Shown here piece by piece: positions 25,581-36,722 of a DNA stretch of 64,000 nucleotides (position 1 is the stretch's first letter; every line of letters begins with the position of its first letter). Origin of the DNA: Apus apus (lineage: Eukaryota; Chordata; Aves; Apodiformes; Apodidae); assembly GCF_020740795.1 (NCBI RefSeq), contig NC_067285.1:39282511-39346510 (forward strand). Direction: 5' to 3'. A model generated the notes under the pieces. The model ran no database searches and had not been told where the DNA came from. It was given only the letters and a program-made list of their open reading frames with translations. A program made the translations under genes and the position numbers.

Positions 25581-27623
25581 AGCAGGAGGCCCAGCGTGAG
25601 ATGCTTGAAAGCTTCTCCAGAGTCCTCACAATGATTAGGGTACTTCATTAGTTCAAAGCACAGCTTCTCACAGCTGTTAACACCGACTGCTTCTGGACAT
25701 CAGAGCCCCAGAGCCCAGGGAGCAGGAGGCCAAGAGTCTTGTTAAAAATGACACAACTCCCTTTGCAAAGGAGTTTGTTTCTTTCCCTCCAAGCCCCTCC
25801 AGCCTTCACCAAGACCTTTCTTCTGTAATGGAAAAGAGGAGCTGCCCCATCGATGCATAACCCTCCATCACACAGCCCTGGTGATTTCCAGGAGCTGGAG
25901 CAAGGCTCCAGTGAAAAGCACACACAAGCATCCATAAATTGGGCTGGCATGAGCAAACCTGAACAGGTTACCAACACCTGTAGGCTCCCCTCTAAGCTTC
26001 TGCGGGTATTCCTAGGCAAGCCTCCCAGGACAGTGAGAGCCAAGCCAGTTGAGCCTGAAAAAGCCAGCTGCAAAAGCACTGAATCCATCCTTGGGTTTGT
26101 CAGCAAGGCACGATGCTTGCAGAGCGTGTGACTGCCGGATGGATGTGCCCCAAAGAGGATGGAGATCCAGCCAAACACACCTGGTCCCAGAAAGGACTGT
26201 GAGGATCCAGGGTCCCTGCCTCTTTCCTCAGCTCTGCGGGACTCCGGCGCTTCCTGTGCCACCTGTTCCTCCAACCACAGATAAAACCATCATCATCCTC
26301 TGCCGTTCCCTGAAACAGGCATCTTGTCCTCTCTTTCCTCCACCCCTTCCTGCCTTTCTGTTGCCCTGTCCCGGTGGGAAGCCCTTATCCCTGCACACCC
26401 TCCCCCTCTCCCTCCGCATCCTCACAACAACCACCAGATGGGGACACCTGTAAGAGCCTGAGGTCAACCTGTGCCTTGTATCCCAGGAACACACTGCTGG
26501 TTTGGAATGCAGATCCCGTGGCACCTGGTTCTGCAGCATAAAGGTTTAGGGTTCATAGCACAGGAGATCAATATTGCTGGTGAAGTTTCTCCCCCTGCTT
26601 CTATTGCACGTGGAGCATCTCCCACACGGACGGCAGAAAAGACAACAGCTAATGTTTTCATGTCTCCAAAGGGAAGGACCTACTGGAAACAGGAGAGCCC
26701 AACCCCCTTTTTAATATGTATGTGCATATATAGATATATATTTAATATTCCTTTCTCCTTCCTCTCTGTGTCAATTTGTGTGTCACGGATAAATTCACGG
26801 ATGTTACCTCAACACTGGGCAGAGAGCCTTGGCTTGAGCCACCTGCCAGCATCTGATGCAGAGGATGAAGAACCACCTAGACACAAACTTCTGCTGCCTG
26901 TGGGATGGATTTCCCCTGCCATGGTTAAGAAACCCAGCTCCAAATCTAACCAACAACTCCAAGGCAGGAGCTGTTATCCTGCCCCGTCAAATACTAGTAT
27001 GGGAGGATGGGTCTGAAACACCTAAAAGAAGGGGTCTGTCTATTTTTAATTTATGGTGGCTACTCTGTACAGAGCTGGAGATTTCCATGCTCCACTCCAA
27101 GCGTTCAGAAGGAGCCTAGCAATGAGGAAGATGAATTAGCAAATCGTTAATGATGGTTCTACTGGAGTGGCACCTCTAGACTAGGCCAGTGCTTCTGCAT
27201 CCAGCATCAACACCAAACACACCCAACAAGCAGGAAAAGGCCAGGAGGTACCTCCAGCCTTCACCTTTCTGGACGTTATTGTACACAAGAGAGTGCAAGT
27301 TCACATCTCACGTGATGCCTCAGTGGGTGGAGGCATCTCCACCTAACTCCATCCATCACAGCAACGCCAAAACAACATCCGGCTCCTAAAACCTCAATTT
27401 ATGCTTTGACATGCCTGGAAAACCCATTTTTATTCCGTGTCATCTATCAGGAGTCTCTGATTTTTTATTTTACCTCCATGTTGTAGAACACTGTGGCCCT
27501 TATGGCAGTACAGGTGGGGGAACCGAACACGGGCAGGACAAATTATTGGGAAGAAAATTCAGGGTCAGCCCAATGAAAGCTGCTGCAGGTTTTGGAGAAA
27601 CAGAGCAGCAAAATCCCATCATA

Positions 27624-27672
27624 TCACAGAATCACAGAATGGTCTGGGTTACAAGGGACCTTAAAGATCTTT
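27624..27672 (-). mobile_element. CR1 3' end (very short)
   Basis: About 50 bp of the CR1 terminus on the minus strand: ATCACAGAATCACAGAATGG, then GGGACCTTAAAGATC. Confidence 0.75.
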
Positions 27673-30600
27673 AGCTTTTTCAAAAAACACCCGAGTCCAG
27701 AAGCATCTTGTCCCTGGGCCAGGGCCTTTCTCCTGTGGTCAGAGTGGAATTCGGCCAATTTTAGGCAAGACTAGATTGCCCCAAAACATCCACAGCAGTG
27801 ATCTCACAGCACCGACGGGCTAAGTGAGAACAAACTGCCAGCAAGTAGGATGGGGAGGGCAACCAAGACCCTCCCCACCAAACATGGTCCTGCACATGTT
27901 TCGTTCCGACCCCAAAGACAAAATCCGAACGGGTGAATCTCGTTCCTCCAGATGCTCAAATTTGGTTCTTTTTGCATCTTGGCAATGAAATGTTAATGAC
28001 TCCAGATGACAGTGAAAGGACAGAGGGGTCAACAGAAGACATCGTCACGCGACAACCTAAAGACCATCTACCCACTGCCCGACAGGGAGTTCACCCTAAC
28101 GCCGGGAAACAACTTGTGTATCACCAGTGGGTACAAGGAGGACAGTCGCACCTGCTGCCACCTCCACCAATGTCCCCATCCCAGGGGACACAGTCCATGG
28201 TCCCAGCCTGCCGGGCATCCACGGGGACACATCACAGTCTCCCAGGAAACCTCAGACATGTGGGATGAGCTTTGCTCCCCAGTGTGAGCATCGCGCCGGA
28301 TCTCCAACCCAACCTTTACTTGAAAAGGAATGAAGGGGTAGGAGGGGAAAGGTGAATTTCAGACATCACAACAAGTCAAGTAACTAAAAATAAAGGGCAT
28401 TTTCATTTTGGAGGAAGCAGCGTAGAAAATTAAAGGGAAGCTATATTTTTCTTTAAGAATTACTTTATAAACTGTATATACACTGTTTGTGCAGTAAAAG
28501 TAGGAATGCCATGAAATCAAAACTGCTCATTCGTTCATTTTTCGACCGGGTGCAAAATCTGCCCAATAAAAATACACAATAATAGACCTTTTTCTGCTAT
28601 AAAAATTACTATGCCTGGGTAAAAGGGCTACAAGTCAAGCGAGCAGAAGGCTTCCTAGCCACTTCCAACTCCCTCCCTGTCAGTTTAGGTCACTTCAAGA
28701 GGCAATAGGGAAAAAAAAGAAGACGCAAGCATTAGACTATGACACCTTTAACAGAACAAAAGCTGATTTTGGTAGTTGCTTGGTTGTTTGGTTGTGTTTG
28801 TTGTTTTTTTTTTAATAAAGGACAGGTTTTAAATACTTCTAGGTGAGATTTTACGAGCCTGGCAGCACAGATTTGCAGAACCAGGGGGCTGCAAAGACGG
28901 CACTGAAACATGATGTGGCTGGCAGTACCTGTCTCTTCCTTACAGCTCTCACCTCACCTCAACGACCCCTCCGAGGAAGAGTTTTGCCTTCTTTCCACTA
29001 CGTTTCCCCTTTGCAGCCTTGCTGACAACCTAAGGGATGAGAGGGCTCAAAAGCAGAGATCTTCCAAGGGCCGCGCCAAACCGCCTACAACCAGCTCTGG
29101 GGGAAAGAAGGGGTCTATCCCGAGGGGCAGTAGGAGAAAACCACCCCCTCTTCAAATGGTGTACTTCAGATAAATAAGATTATTCCGCTACGAGCTACTA
29201 CAGGCTACCATATACTCAGATAAATATATTAATGCCTATATGTGAATATGAATTTGTATATATCGGATACAGATAAGAAACACGACGACGAGTAGATTAC
29301 CAAGAACTGCTGCAGCTTCTTGCTGGTTCAAGTCCGTCACCCAAACGTGACCTGATGAACCCAACCACAGTGGGGTTTGCCATGCCCACCAGCAGCCGGT
29401 GGGTCACCCTTGCTGCACCAGTGCAAAACACTTCCTGACCCTTCCTTAGGGCACTCCTGTCTCCGTACTTTAACGAGAAAGCCGGCTCCGTGGGCTGGAC
29501 TCAACACAAAACCCCTGAGCTGCCGGGCAGGGGAAGCCCCCACAGCCTCTTCCACCTGGGATAAGGTTTTTGGGGATCGCCCCAGCTTGTGCACCAGCAA
29601 CGGGGAAGAGCCAAGTACAAGGGAGCTGCTGTACTCATCTTTGTCAAGATGATAAGAAGGGAAACGCTCGGTTGAAAGCCTCATCCGCAGGGAGGGGCAA
29701 GGAGCCGCAGCGACAGCGGAGCCGAGGATGCTCAGCAGCTCTGCCAGAAGAACAATTAAAAAAGAAGAGGGGAAAAAAACCAACAGTCATCCCCCTCTCA
29801 GGTGGTTTGAGAGGATCCTCAGTATAGCGTCCTGCCCGCCTCTAACATATGGAGCTGGACCAAGCAAGTACAAGAGGTCTCTAACAGACACGTGCACGCA
29901 GGAGATGGCTTCTTTCAGCACTAGACTACGTTACCGAAGCATCCCCGTACCAGAGCGGGAGCAGAAATGTGCCCCTACCATTATTTACACAATATAAAGT
30001 GCATCATGGTTTCATTATTGAACGGACAGACTTTCTGCCGGGACCAAACAATTTCCGAAACAGAGGTGAGGGCTTGAATAGGAAATTCTCTCGTGAGAAA
30101 AAAAACAGAGGTTCAGACTGGTGCTCTTCACCCTGTCCTCCTAAGAATTGTTTTTGGCCGTTCTTTCTAGTGCAAATAAGCTTGTGTTTCCTCAAGTTTA
30201 AGGGACGTGGCAGTTTCGGGGCAGCAGGGATGGACATTTCAAAATGCACTAGGGGTTTGGCGCTCCCGAGGATCTCGATGGGCCCGTCCACGCGCCAGCA
30301 GCCTGCCTCATTGCTGCCTCATCACTGCCTCATTGCTTCCTCGTTGCTGCCAGAAATGACAAGGATGCTGTTCCCAAACCTCACCATTCCAAGCCTGGCA
30401 TTGCTACCTTCCCAGCCAGTCTGTCTTACTCTCCAAACACAAGAACAACTAACATCGGAGCTTTCCATTGCCGGGGAAACCCACGGCAAGTGGTTTACCC
30501 ATGGGTACCAAGCCTGACTTGGTAGCCAGACACTGAATTCCTGGGTGGTATTCCCAATAATCTAATTGCCATCAGAAGGCAAATTGATTAACAAAAGATA

Positions 30601-31321
30601 AAGCTGGGTTTTTGTTTTGTTGTTTGTTTTTTTTTTTCAAAGAAGGGCAGCAACAAGGAAACCCATTTTTTTTTCCACGAGCGCTTCCAACGCACGTGGC
30701 TAATTCCAACGTAGGACCTTTTATGATCCCTTGAGGCAAAGGTAGGCTGGGAAGGGGAGACGTGTAGCTGGGAGGGGAGGAACACTACGTAGAAACGGGA
30801 AGGAGAGCGTAAAAAGTTTGTACATTCATAGCTCGGGTTTGTTGGGATATAAGTTAATTTTCTACTCCAGGCACTGTGAGGGGCAGCAGCACTCAGCTGA
30901 CGTACCCGTCAAGGACTCATTCACTAAAAATTCTGGTTTCACAGCAATCATGGGATGTCGAGTTATTTGAACACTGGTTTTGTGGGTTGGTTGTTTTAAT
31001 TGACCTATTAAAACCATCTGGACCGAAGCCCTAAGAGTGGAGATGAACCAGTACCCTGCTCAACCCCCCCGGTTCATCACGGGCTGCTCCCTGCTCAAGT
31101 GGTGGAGCAAGAGCATCGCTCTGAGAGCTGAAAAAGGACCTGGAAGAGCAATCTGCACAGAAATGGGTGGGAGTTTTTGACGCCAGGGGCTTGGTTGCTC
31201 TAACTGCTACGTGTGGTTTTACCTTAAGGGGGAATCACCTAAAACAGTGAAATTAACTTCCTTAATTCTTGTCACAACCGTAACATTTTCCTAAAGGTTC
31301 TTTGGTGACTTTGGTGCAAGC

Positions 31322-31361
31322 TTTTTTTTTTTTGTGTCTTTTTTTTTTTTTTTTTTTTTAA
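31322..31361. repeat. Double poly-T tract
   Basis: Two long T-runs are separated by GTGTC. On the minus strand these are A-runs. No retrogene or non-CR1 element was recognised beside them. Confidence 0.8.
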
Positions 31362-33134
31362 GTTAAAACAGATCGACTAGTTTTAGTAACCCAAACTAAA
31401 GTCCAGATTATCCTCTTGGTACCAACCCCTGCCTCCCCAACTTTTCTCATTATGGTTAATGACATTAACAGGTAATGGCATTCGGATTGAGCGTGGCCAT
31501 GCAGTGTGCAGTTGGGCCCAGAATAAGAGTGATGAAAGGGCCACATGCACACTGGGCCACTCTATAAAAAAAAAGAGATGATTCAAATTATTATGAATAT
31601 ATGATTAGACACAGCAATGCCAACAATAATAAAAAAACAACCACAAAATGCCTTAAAGGTGGGCAACACGTTATTGGAAGTACCCGGAGCTCAATCAAAC
31701 TCCCTCTGGTTTCAGAGGGGAAGGAGCTGGTCACCCAAGGGCTGGAAAAGCCCCTTAGATGACAAGTATTCACATTTTAAGAAACCACAAAGGATTTTTC
31801 AAAATGGTGTGGTAATTGTTCACATTTTCCCTCCAGGCAAAGGGCTGACGTGGCAAGATGTAAAATCTACGTCACAGAGGCTTCGGGTGGCACAGAAACC
31901 TGGGCCATCAGGACTGGGATGGCTGGATGGCAGCCCCAGCTCTGAGTGGGTGCACGGGGGTGATGGCAGGGCACGGGGGTGATGGCAGGGCACGGGGTAT
32001 CACCCCCTGACAACAACAACCTGTAAAAACAACAGGACAGAAAACCTGCCGCGGCATTAACCACGGCTTCCAAAAAGGGCTACGGGTAAGGACGAGAGAG
32101 ACGCCTTTTAGATCTGAACCCAGTGGTGCACCAAACCCCCCAAAGGTCTTCCTGGGTGGAGAAAAACACCCAGGCGTTTGTTTTTGTTGGTTTTTTTCCA
32201 TGCAAGGGCAACATCATGACTGTCTTCATCTTACTTTCTGGGAGATCCACCTCAGGTGGTCCCTCCACCTCTGACCACCCGCTCCACCCGCTGGAACCCA
32301 TTAACACCCCTGATACAAAAATACCTCTTGACATTTTGGACAAACGCATTAAGAAAAAGAATTTTTTTAAAAAAATCATTAAAAAAAATCACCAGCCTCT
32401 CACGGGCAGAACGTGCAGATGAGGAGTGGGTTGTTACTCATTTCCTGGGACACTCACGTTACTCGGTCAGCACAAAACTACGGCAGGAACGGCGAATTTC
32501 CCACACCTCACCAGCATGCTGGAAAGCTCTGACCAGTTATCCAGGTTTGACCCACCCACAAGACTGTTTCAAACCCCATAACCAGCAGATGCCAACTTCT
32601 CCTCATACACATCCCAGCGATTAACACAAAGTTGATTTTTTGTCTACACTGCTCAGCCTTTTGACCAAGTACGGGCAGAATTCAGTCCCGGAAAAACCCA
32701 TCATAAGCAGAAAGTGATACATTCCAGCATAAGGTTTGGGCTTTTGGTTGGGCTTGGTGTTTTGTTTTTTTTTTTAACCACACTGAAGTGCAACACAAGC
32801 CTTATCTAGACTATTTAAAGGGCAGAGTGGCAGGTTTTTGTTTGTGCTGACACGCGTACTTCCATCGTCCTCGACACCCGGAGCAGCTGACTCAAGCGGG
32901 CTCGGGAGGTCGGTACTTTCCTAAGACACAGGGAGATGTTTTTGGGTGTGATTTTTGACGTGATAACCAGGCTCCTAGAACACGACGGACTGGAGTCAGC
33001 AAAGAACTACCAGCAAAGGGCTTTACAAAAAAAAAAAATAGGGCGACTCAAAATCACTACAGCTCAGTCCCTCTCACCAACTTCTGCTTGTTTCGTTTCG
33101 CTTAATTTTTGCCGGACTGCCAGTCCAACGCGCT

Positions 33135-34148
33135 CTATTCCAGACCCTCTTGCTCTTCACCACTGTCCCCTCTGGCATCCATCCTTTTTTCTTTATGGCT
33201 GTGGTAAATTCTCCTCATCTCTTCTTCGTACTTGACAAAATTCTCCCCGAACCGTGTCCACGCCTTGTACGGAACCGTGATGGTGTTCCGGTAGGGCGGC
33301 CTCACCTCACTTACCTTCAGGAAGACGCCGTACCTGTTGGATCCCACGTCAAAGTAGAAACGCTTGTTGTCCACTCGGAAGGAGGTGCCCTCGGGGAGCT
33401 CCGGGGGCTCGTCACCACCCCCGCGCCGATCCTCCAGCTCCCCCTCACCGTATTCCTCAATCAGCTGGACCAGAGCATCCCTGAACTCAATCATCCCTTG
33501 CGCCGGGAGGACGATCGTCTGCTCCTGCCCCAAGCCGTGGCCGAAATAACCCATCACGCCCGGCCCCCGGTTCACCGTTTGCCTGATTCGCAAGAAGCGG
33601 CCCCGCTGGTTCTCCTTCAGGTCCAGGTAGTACTTCCTGTTGTCCCTCTCGATGTACTCCGTCTTGAGGACGCTGTGAGGGGGCTCTTCCGAGCCCACCG
33701 AGGCCGGGGGCGAAGGCGGCGGGTGCTGCTGCTGCTGCTGCGGCCGCCGTCGCCGGGGCTGCGGCTCTTTGCCATCGCCCTGCCCGCCCTTCAGGCCCAG
33801 GTGGGCGTAGTGCTCGATGAAGTCCCCCAGGCAGTCCTTCAGCTCGGCAGCCACCGACAGGGAGAGGGTCAGCTTGCTCTTCCTGACGTTGTCCTGCCTG
33901 CCTCTCCCTATCCAGACCTCGGCGATCTTCAGGAAGCGGCCCCGGGAGCTCTGCTTGACGTCCAGGTAGAAGCGCTTCTTCTGGATGTCCACCCTCTTGG
34001 AGGCCAGCTCCTGGATCTCCATGCAGCCCCCCTGGGAGGAGGCCGGGTAGTGGTGGTACTGCTGCTGGGACTGGGAATACACGCTCCTCTGCAGGCCAGG
34101 GCCTCCCGGGTTCCTTCCTCCTCCTCCTCCTCCTCTCCCTCCCTCCAT
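33135..34148 (-). CDS. PURG: PURG isoform A (purine-rich element binding protein gamma)
   Basis: The protein binds single-stranded purine-rich DNA/RNA, like PURA and PURB, and is expected in the nucleus and cytoplasm. It is an intronless open frame of 337 residues, near the usual length of about 347. The N-terminus is Gly/Gln/Tyr-rich (1-42). PUR repeat I is at about 43-117 ([20 protein letters not shown]), repeat II at about 164-235 ([20 protein letters not shown]) and repeat III at about 255-312 ([20 protein letters not shown]). A poly-Gln/Pro/Arg linker (130-150) separates repeats I and II and contains the only low-complexity run. The ATG (34148) has A at -3 and G at +4, and an in-frame stop lies upstream. 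An intron in the 5' UTR is predicted just before it. The gene is divergent from WRN. An internal GTAAGT after Lys278 may create the shorter isoform. Confidence 0.97.
   Translation of the reverse strand: MEGGRGGGGGGRNPGGPGLQRSVYSQSQQQYHHYPASSQGGCMEIQELASKRVDIQKKRFYLDVKQSSRGRFLKIAEVWIGRGRQDNVRKSKLTLSLSVAAELKDCLGDFIEHYAHLGLKGGQGDGKEPQPRRRRPQQQQQHPPPSPPASVGSEEPPHSVLKTEYIERDNRKYYLDLKENQRGRFLRIRQTVNRGPGVMGYFGHGLGQEQTIVLPAQGMIEFRDALVQLIEEYGEGELEDRRGGGDEPPELPEGTSFRVDNKRFYFDVGSNRYGVFLKVSEVRPPYRNTITVPYKAWTRFGENFVKYEEEMRRIYHSHKEKRMDARGDSGEEQEGLE
33309..33314 (-). promoter_or_regulatory. PURG: Internal splice donor in PURG (alternative isoform)
   Basis: On the minus strand CTGAAG is followed by GTAAGT inside the coding exon, directly after FLK (Lys278). 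The site is a perfect donor consensus. Human PURG makes a 322-residue isoform B with a different C-terminus that diverges in this region (from memory of the family). Use of this donor would remove the last 59 residues and join an exon further left, which I could not identify. Confidence 0.5.
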
Positions 34149-34161
34149 CTTTCCCAGTCAG
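34149..34161 (-). other. PURG: PURG 5' UTR segment with 3' splice site
   Basis: Reading on the minus strand, TTATTTCCAG (acceptor AG at 34163-34162) is followed by 13 nt of leader and then the PURG ATG. With the donor at 35904 this defines a 1743-nt 5'-UTR intron (34162-35904). Confidence 0.6.
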
Positions 34162-34589
34162 CTGGAAATAACACATAGCAGAGACACAGATGACAACAGC
34201 AGCACCAGGGGCCTGCTGGGCTCCTCGGCGGCGTCTCCTCTGCCTCCTCTCCTTCCTCTCCCTCCTCTCCTTCCTCTCCCTCCCTCCTCTCCCAGCTCAG
34301 ACGCCCGCGTCCCTCTCCCTGCCACGCAGCGCCGCACGGATCCCTCCTGCTCTCCCCTTCCCCTGCTCCGGATCCCGGCCAGACCGTGTCTCCGTTTCCC
34401 AGACAAGGCAGCCCCCCCCCCCCACCCCCTTCCCACTATGGCTGTGTCGTCCCCAGCCCTCCCAGTGCCTCCCAGTCCCATCCCAGTGGCTGCCCCCCCC
34501 ACCCCCTGCAGCGGGATGGGTTGAGGGTGCCCCCCCAACCTACACTCCCCTCCTTGGGGTGCTGGGGGGGGGGCTCCCCAGCACTGCTC

Positions 34590-35810
34590 CCCTTCCCCTG
34601 CTCCCTCTCCAGTGCCCCCCGAGCCCAAATATCCCCCTCCCACAGCCCCCATCACTGCATCTCCCGCCCCAGTGACCCCAAAGCTCCACCTCCTGCCCCC
34701 CCCCCCCATCACCGCCCCCCGGCCCCCCAACACTGCCTTCCCAGTGCTCCCAGTACAGCCTCCCACAGCCCCCATCGCCGCACCTCCTGCCCCAGTGACC
34801 CCAAAGCTTCACCTCCTGCCCCCCTCACCCCCATCAAACCCCCCCAGCCCCCCAACACTGCCTTCCCAGTGCTCCCAGTACAGCCTCCCACAGCCCCCAT
34901 CACTGCATCTCCTGCCCCAGTACCCCCAGAGTGTCACCTCCTGTCCCCCCCCTTCTCTCAGTGCCCCCCACATCTCCTGCCCCAGTGACCCCAAAGCTCC
35001 ACCTCCTGCCCCCCTCCCACCCCCATCACCCCCCCTGCCCCCCAACACTGCCTTCCCAGTGCTCCCAGTACAGCCTCCCACAGCCCCCATCACCCCCCCC
35101 CCCGCCCCCCAACACTGCCTTCCCAGTGCTCCCAGTACAGCCTCCCACAGCCCCCATCACCCCCCCCCCGCCCCCCAACACTGCCTTCCCAGTGCTCCCA
35201 GTACAGCCTCCCACAGCCCCCATCACCCCCCCCCCTGCCCCCCAACACTGCCTTCCCAATGCTCCCAGTACAGCCTCCCACAGCCCCCATCACTGCATCT
35301 CCTGCCCCAGTGACCCCAAAGCTTCACCTCCTGCCCCCCCCACCCCCATCAAACCCCCCCAGCCCCCCAACATTGCCTTCCCAGTGCTCCCAGTACAGCC
35401 TCCCACAGCCCCCATCACCCCCCCCCCCTGCCCCCCAACACTGCCTTCCCAGTGCTCCCAGTACAGCCTCCCACAGCCCCCATCACTGCATCTCCTGCCC
35501 CAGTACCCCCAGAGTGTCACCTCCTGTCCCCCCCCCTCAGTGCCCCCCACATCTCCTGCCCCAGTGACCCCAAAGCTTCACCTCCTGCCCCCCCCAACCC
35601 CCATCACCCCCCCCCTGCCCCCCAACACTGCCTTCCCAGTGCTCCCAGTACAGCCTCCCACAGCCCCCATCATCCCCCACCCTGCCCCCCAGTGCTCCCA
35701 GTACAGCCTCCCACAGCCCCCATCACCCCCCCCCTGCCCCCCAACACTGCCTTCCCAGTGCTCCCAGTACAGCCCCCCACAGCCCCCATCGCCGCACCTC
35801 CCGCCTCCCC
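34590..35810. repeat. C-rich minisatellite in the PURG 5' UTR intron
   Basis: The block CAGTACAGCCTCCCACAGCC occurs eleven times (starting near 34751, 34876, 35066, 35133, 35199, 35266, 35391, 35459, 35646, 35699 and 35766; the last copy has one substitution). Spacings cluster near 53-68, 125 and 187-190 bp, so a roughly 66-bp unit is embedded in a higher-order arrangement with longer variant units (AGTGACCCCAAAGCTYCACC and GTACCCCCAGAGTGTCACC). Units are joined by C-runs of 7-12. On the PURG sense strand the array is G-rich with many potential G-quadruplex runs. Long plus-strand open frames across it are products of the repeat. Confidence 0.93.
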
Positions 35811-35904
35811 ACTGCCCCCCATCGCTGCCCACCCCCCCTCCCTCCATCACCCCCCCCCCCCCCTTAGTGCCCCATCACCCCCCCCCCCCCCCCCGCGGAC
35901 TCAC

Positions 35905-36140
35905 CCCGCAGCGCCCATCGCCGCCGCCTCTCGCCCTTCAGCCGCCACCGCCCGCAGCCGGCGGCCCCGCCGCCTCCCCCCCCCGCCCCCCCCGCCGCGC
36001 AGAGCCCCGCCCCGCCCCGCCCCGCCGGCCCCGCCCGTGCGCGGTGCGGGGGGGGGGGGAGCGGGACACGGCGGAGGCGGCAGCGGCGGCGGCAGCGCGG
36101 CCGCCCCCCCCCCCCCCTCCGGCTCGGCGGAAGGTTTCGC
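35905..36140 (-). other. PURG: Predicted PURG non-coding exon 1
   Basis: On the minus strand a GC-rich segment ends at 35905 with a perfect donor GTGAGT (35904-35899). The 5' end is unknown; I place it below the promoter motifs at 36153-36199. It contains a short upstream ORF starting at 35918. The exon is predicted from the donor and the acceptor at 34162, not from transcripts. Confidence 0.45.
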
Positions 36141-36300
36141 GGGCCCGCCGGGACTACATCGCCCAGAGCGGCCCGCGGGGCGCGCAGCGCGCATGCGCGT
36201 CACCTCAAGTGACCCCCCCCCCCACGCCTCCCCTCCCTCCGCCGCAGCCCTGAGGGGGCGGGGCCGCCGTGACGTATAACGTGCGCGACGCGACGCGACG
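36141..36300. promoter_or_regulatory. Bidirectional PURG/WRN promoter
   Basis: The compact CpG island between the divergent genes carries, in order: ACTACATCGCCCA at 36153-36165 (exact match to ACTAYRNNNCCCR, the ZNF143/THAP11-type promoter motif); CGCGCATGCGCG at 36188-36199 (palindromic NRF1 site); a GC box GGGGGCGGGGCC at 36253-36264; and a CRE-like TGACGT at 36270-36275. No clear TATA box is present. Divergent WRN and PURG transcription from close start sites is known in human; conservation of this layout here is inferred from order, orientation and motifs. Confidence 0.75.
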
Positions 36301-36722
36301 CTCGGGAGCTGCACCGGGGAGGGGGGGGAGAAGGCCCGAGCCTCGGAGACCCCCCTGAGGGCAACGCCAGGCCTCCGGGACTCGGGGACACCGGCCCCGC
36401 CAGGCTTCAGGGCCTCAGCGACACCGGCCCCGCCAGGCCTCTGGGCCTCCGGGACACCGGCCCCGCCAGGCCTCAGGGACTCAGCGACACCGCCAGGCCT
36501 CAGGGACTCAGCGACACCGCCAGGCCTCCGGGACACCGGCCCCGCCAGGCCTCCGGGACACCGGCCCCGCCAGGCCTCCGGGACACCGCCAGGCCTCAGG
36601 GACTCCGGGACACCGGCCCCGCCGCGCCGGGGAGGCCTCCCGGGGTGACGCCGCTTCCCTGAGGAGGGTTCTGGACGGACGGGCTTAGAGCGCTGGCTTG
36701 GCCGCCGCACCGGAGGTCCCAG
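36300..36722 (+). other. WRN: WRN non-coding exon 1 (predicted)
   Basis: The GC-rich leader ends at CCCAG followed by GTGAGG (donor at 36723), a strong 5' splice site. The 5' boundary is a guess placed just after the promoter motifs. Much of the exon is a tandem repeat. No WRN start codon lies in it; coding begins in the exon at 38543. Confidence 0.6.
36368..36623. repeat. GC-rich minisatellite in WRN exon 1
   Basis: Nine tandem units begin CAGGCCTC (one CAGGCTTC) and continue with CGGGACACCGGCCCCGC or GGGACTCAGCGACACCGC. Unit lengths are about 19, 25, 27 and 33 bp, with internal deletions of GGGACT and GGCCCC segments. The array lies between the promoter motifs and the exon 1 donor, so it should be transcribed in the WRN 5' UTR. 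Confidence 0.9.

Larger units (their letters stand above)
21055..33134. other. PURG 3' flank, no coding gene recognised
   Basis: This 12-kb stretch lies directly downstream of the PURG stop codon. It contains CR1 ends at 22145-22605, 23443-23600, 25511-25580 and 27624-27672, T-runs (31322-31361) and AT-rich sequence at 28.35-28.6 kb with a palindromic TGTATATACA (Pumilio-like TGTANATA on either strand). A minus-strand ATTAAA lies at 31000-30995. The first 2 kb below the PURG stop is probably 3' UTR. The longest open frame (208 codons, minus, 25648-26274) shows no domain. Confidence 0.45.

Noticed and set aside
33150-34178. 342-codon plus-strand open frame opposite PURG
   Set aside because: It is an antisense shadow of the GC-rich PURG coding sequence; its product is Leu/Val/Arg-rich without any domain.
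34931-36253. 440-codon and other long Pro-rich plus-strand frames
   Set aside because: They run through the C-rich minisatellite; the repeated PVQPPTAPI units are translations of the tandem repeat.
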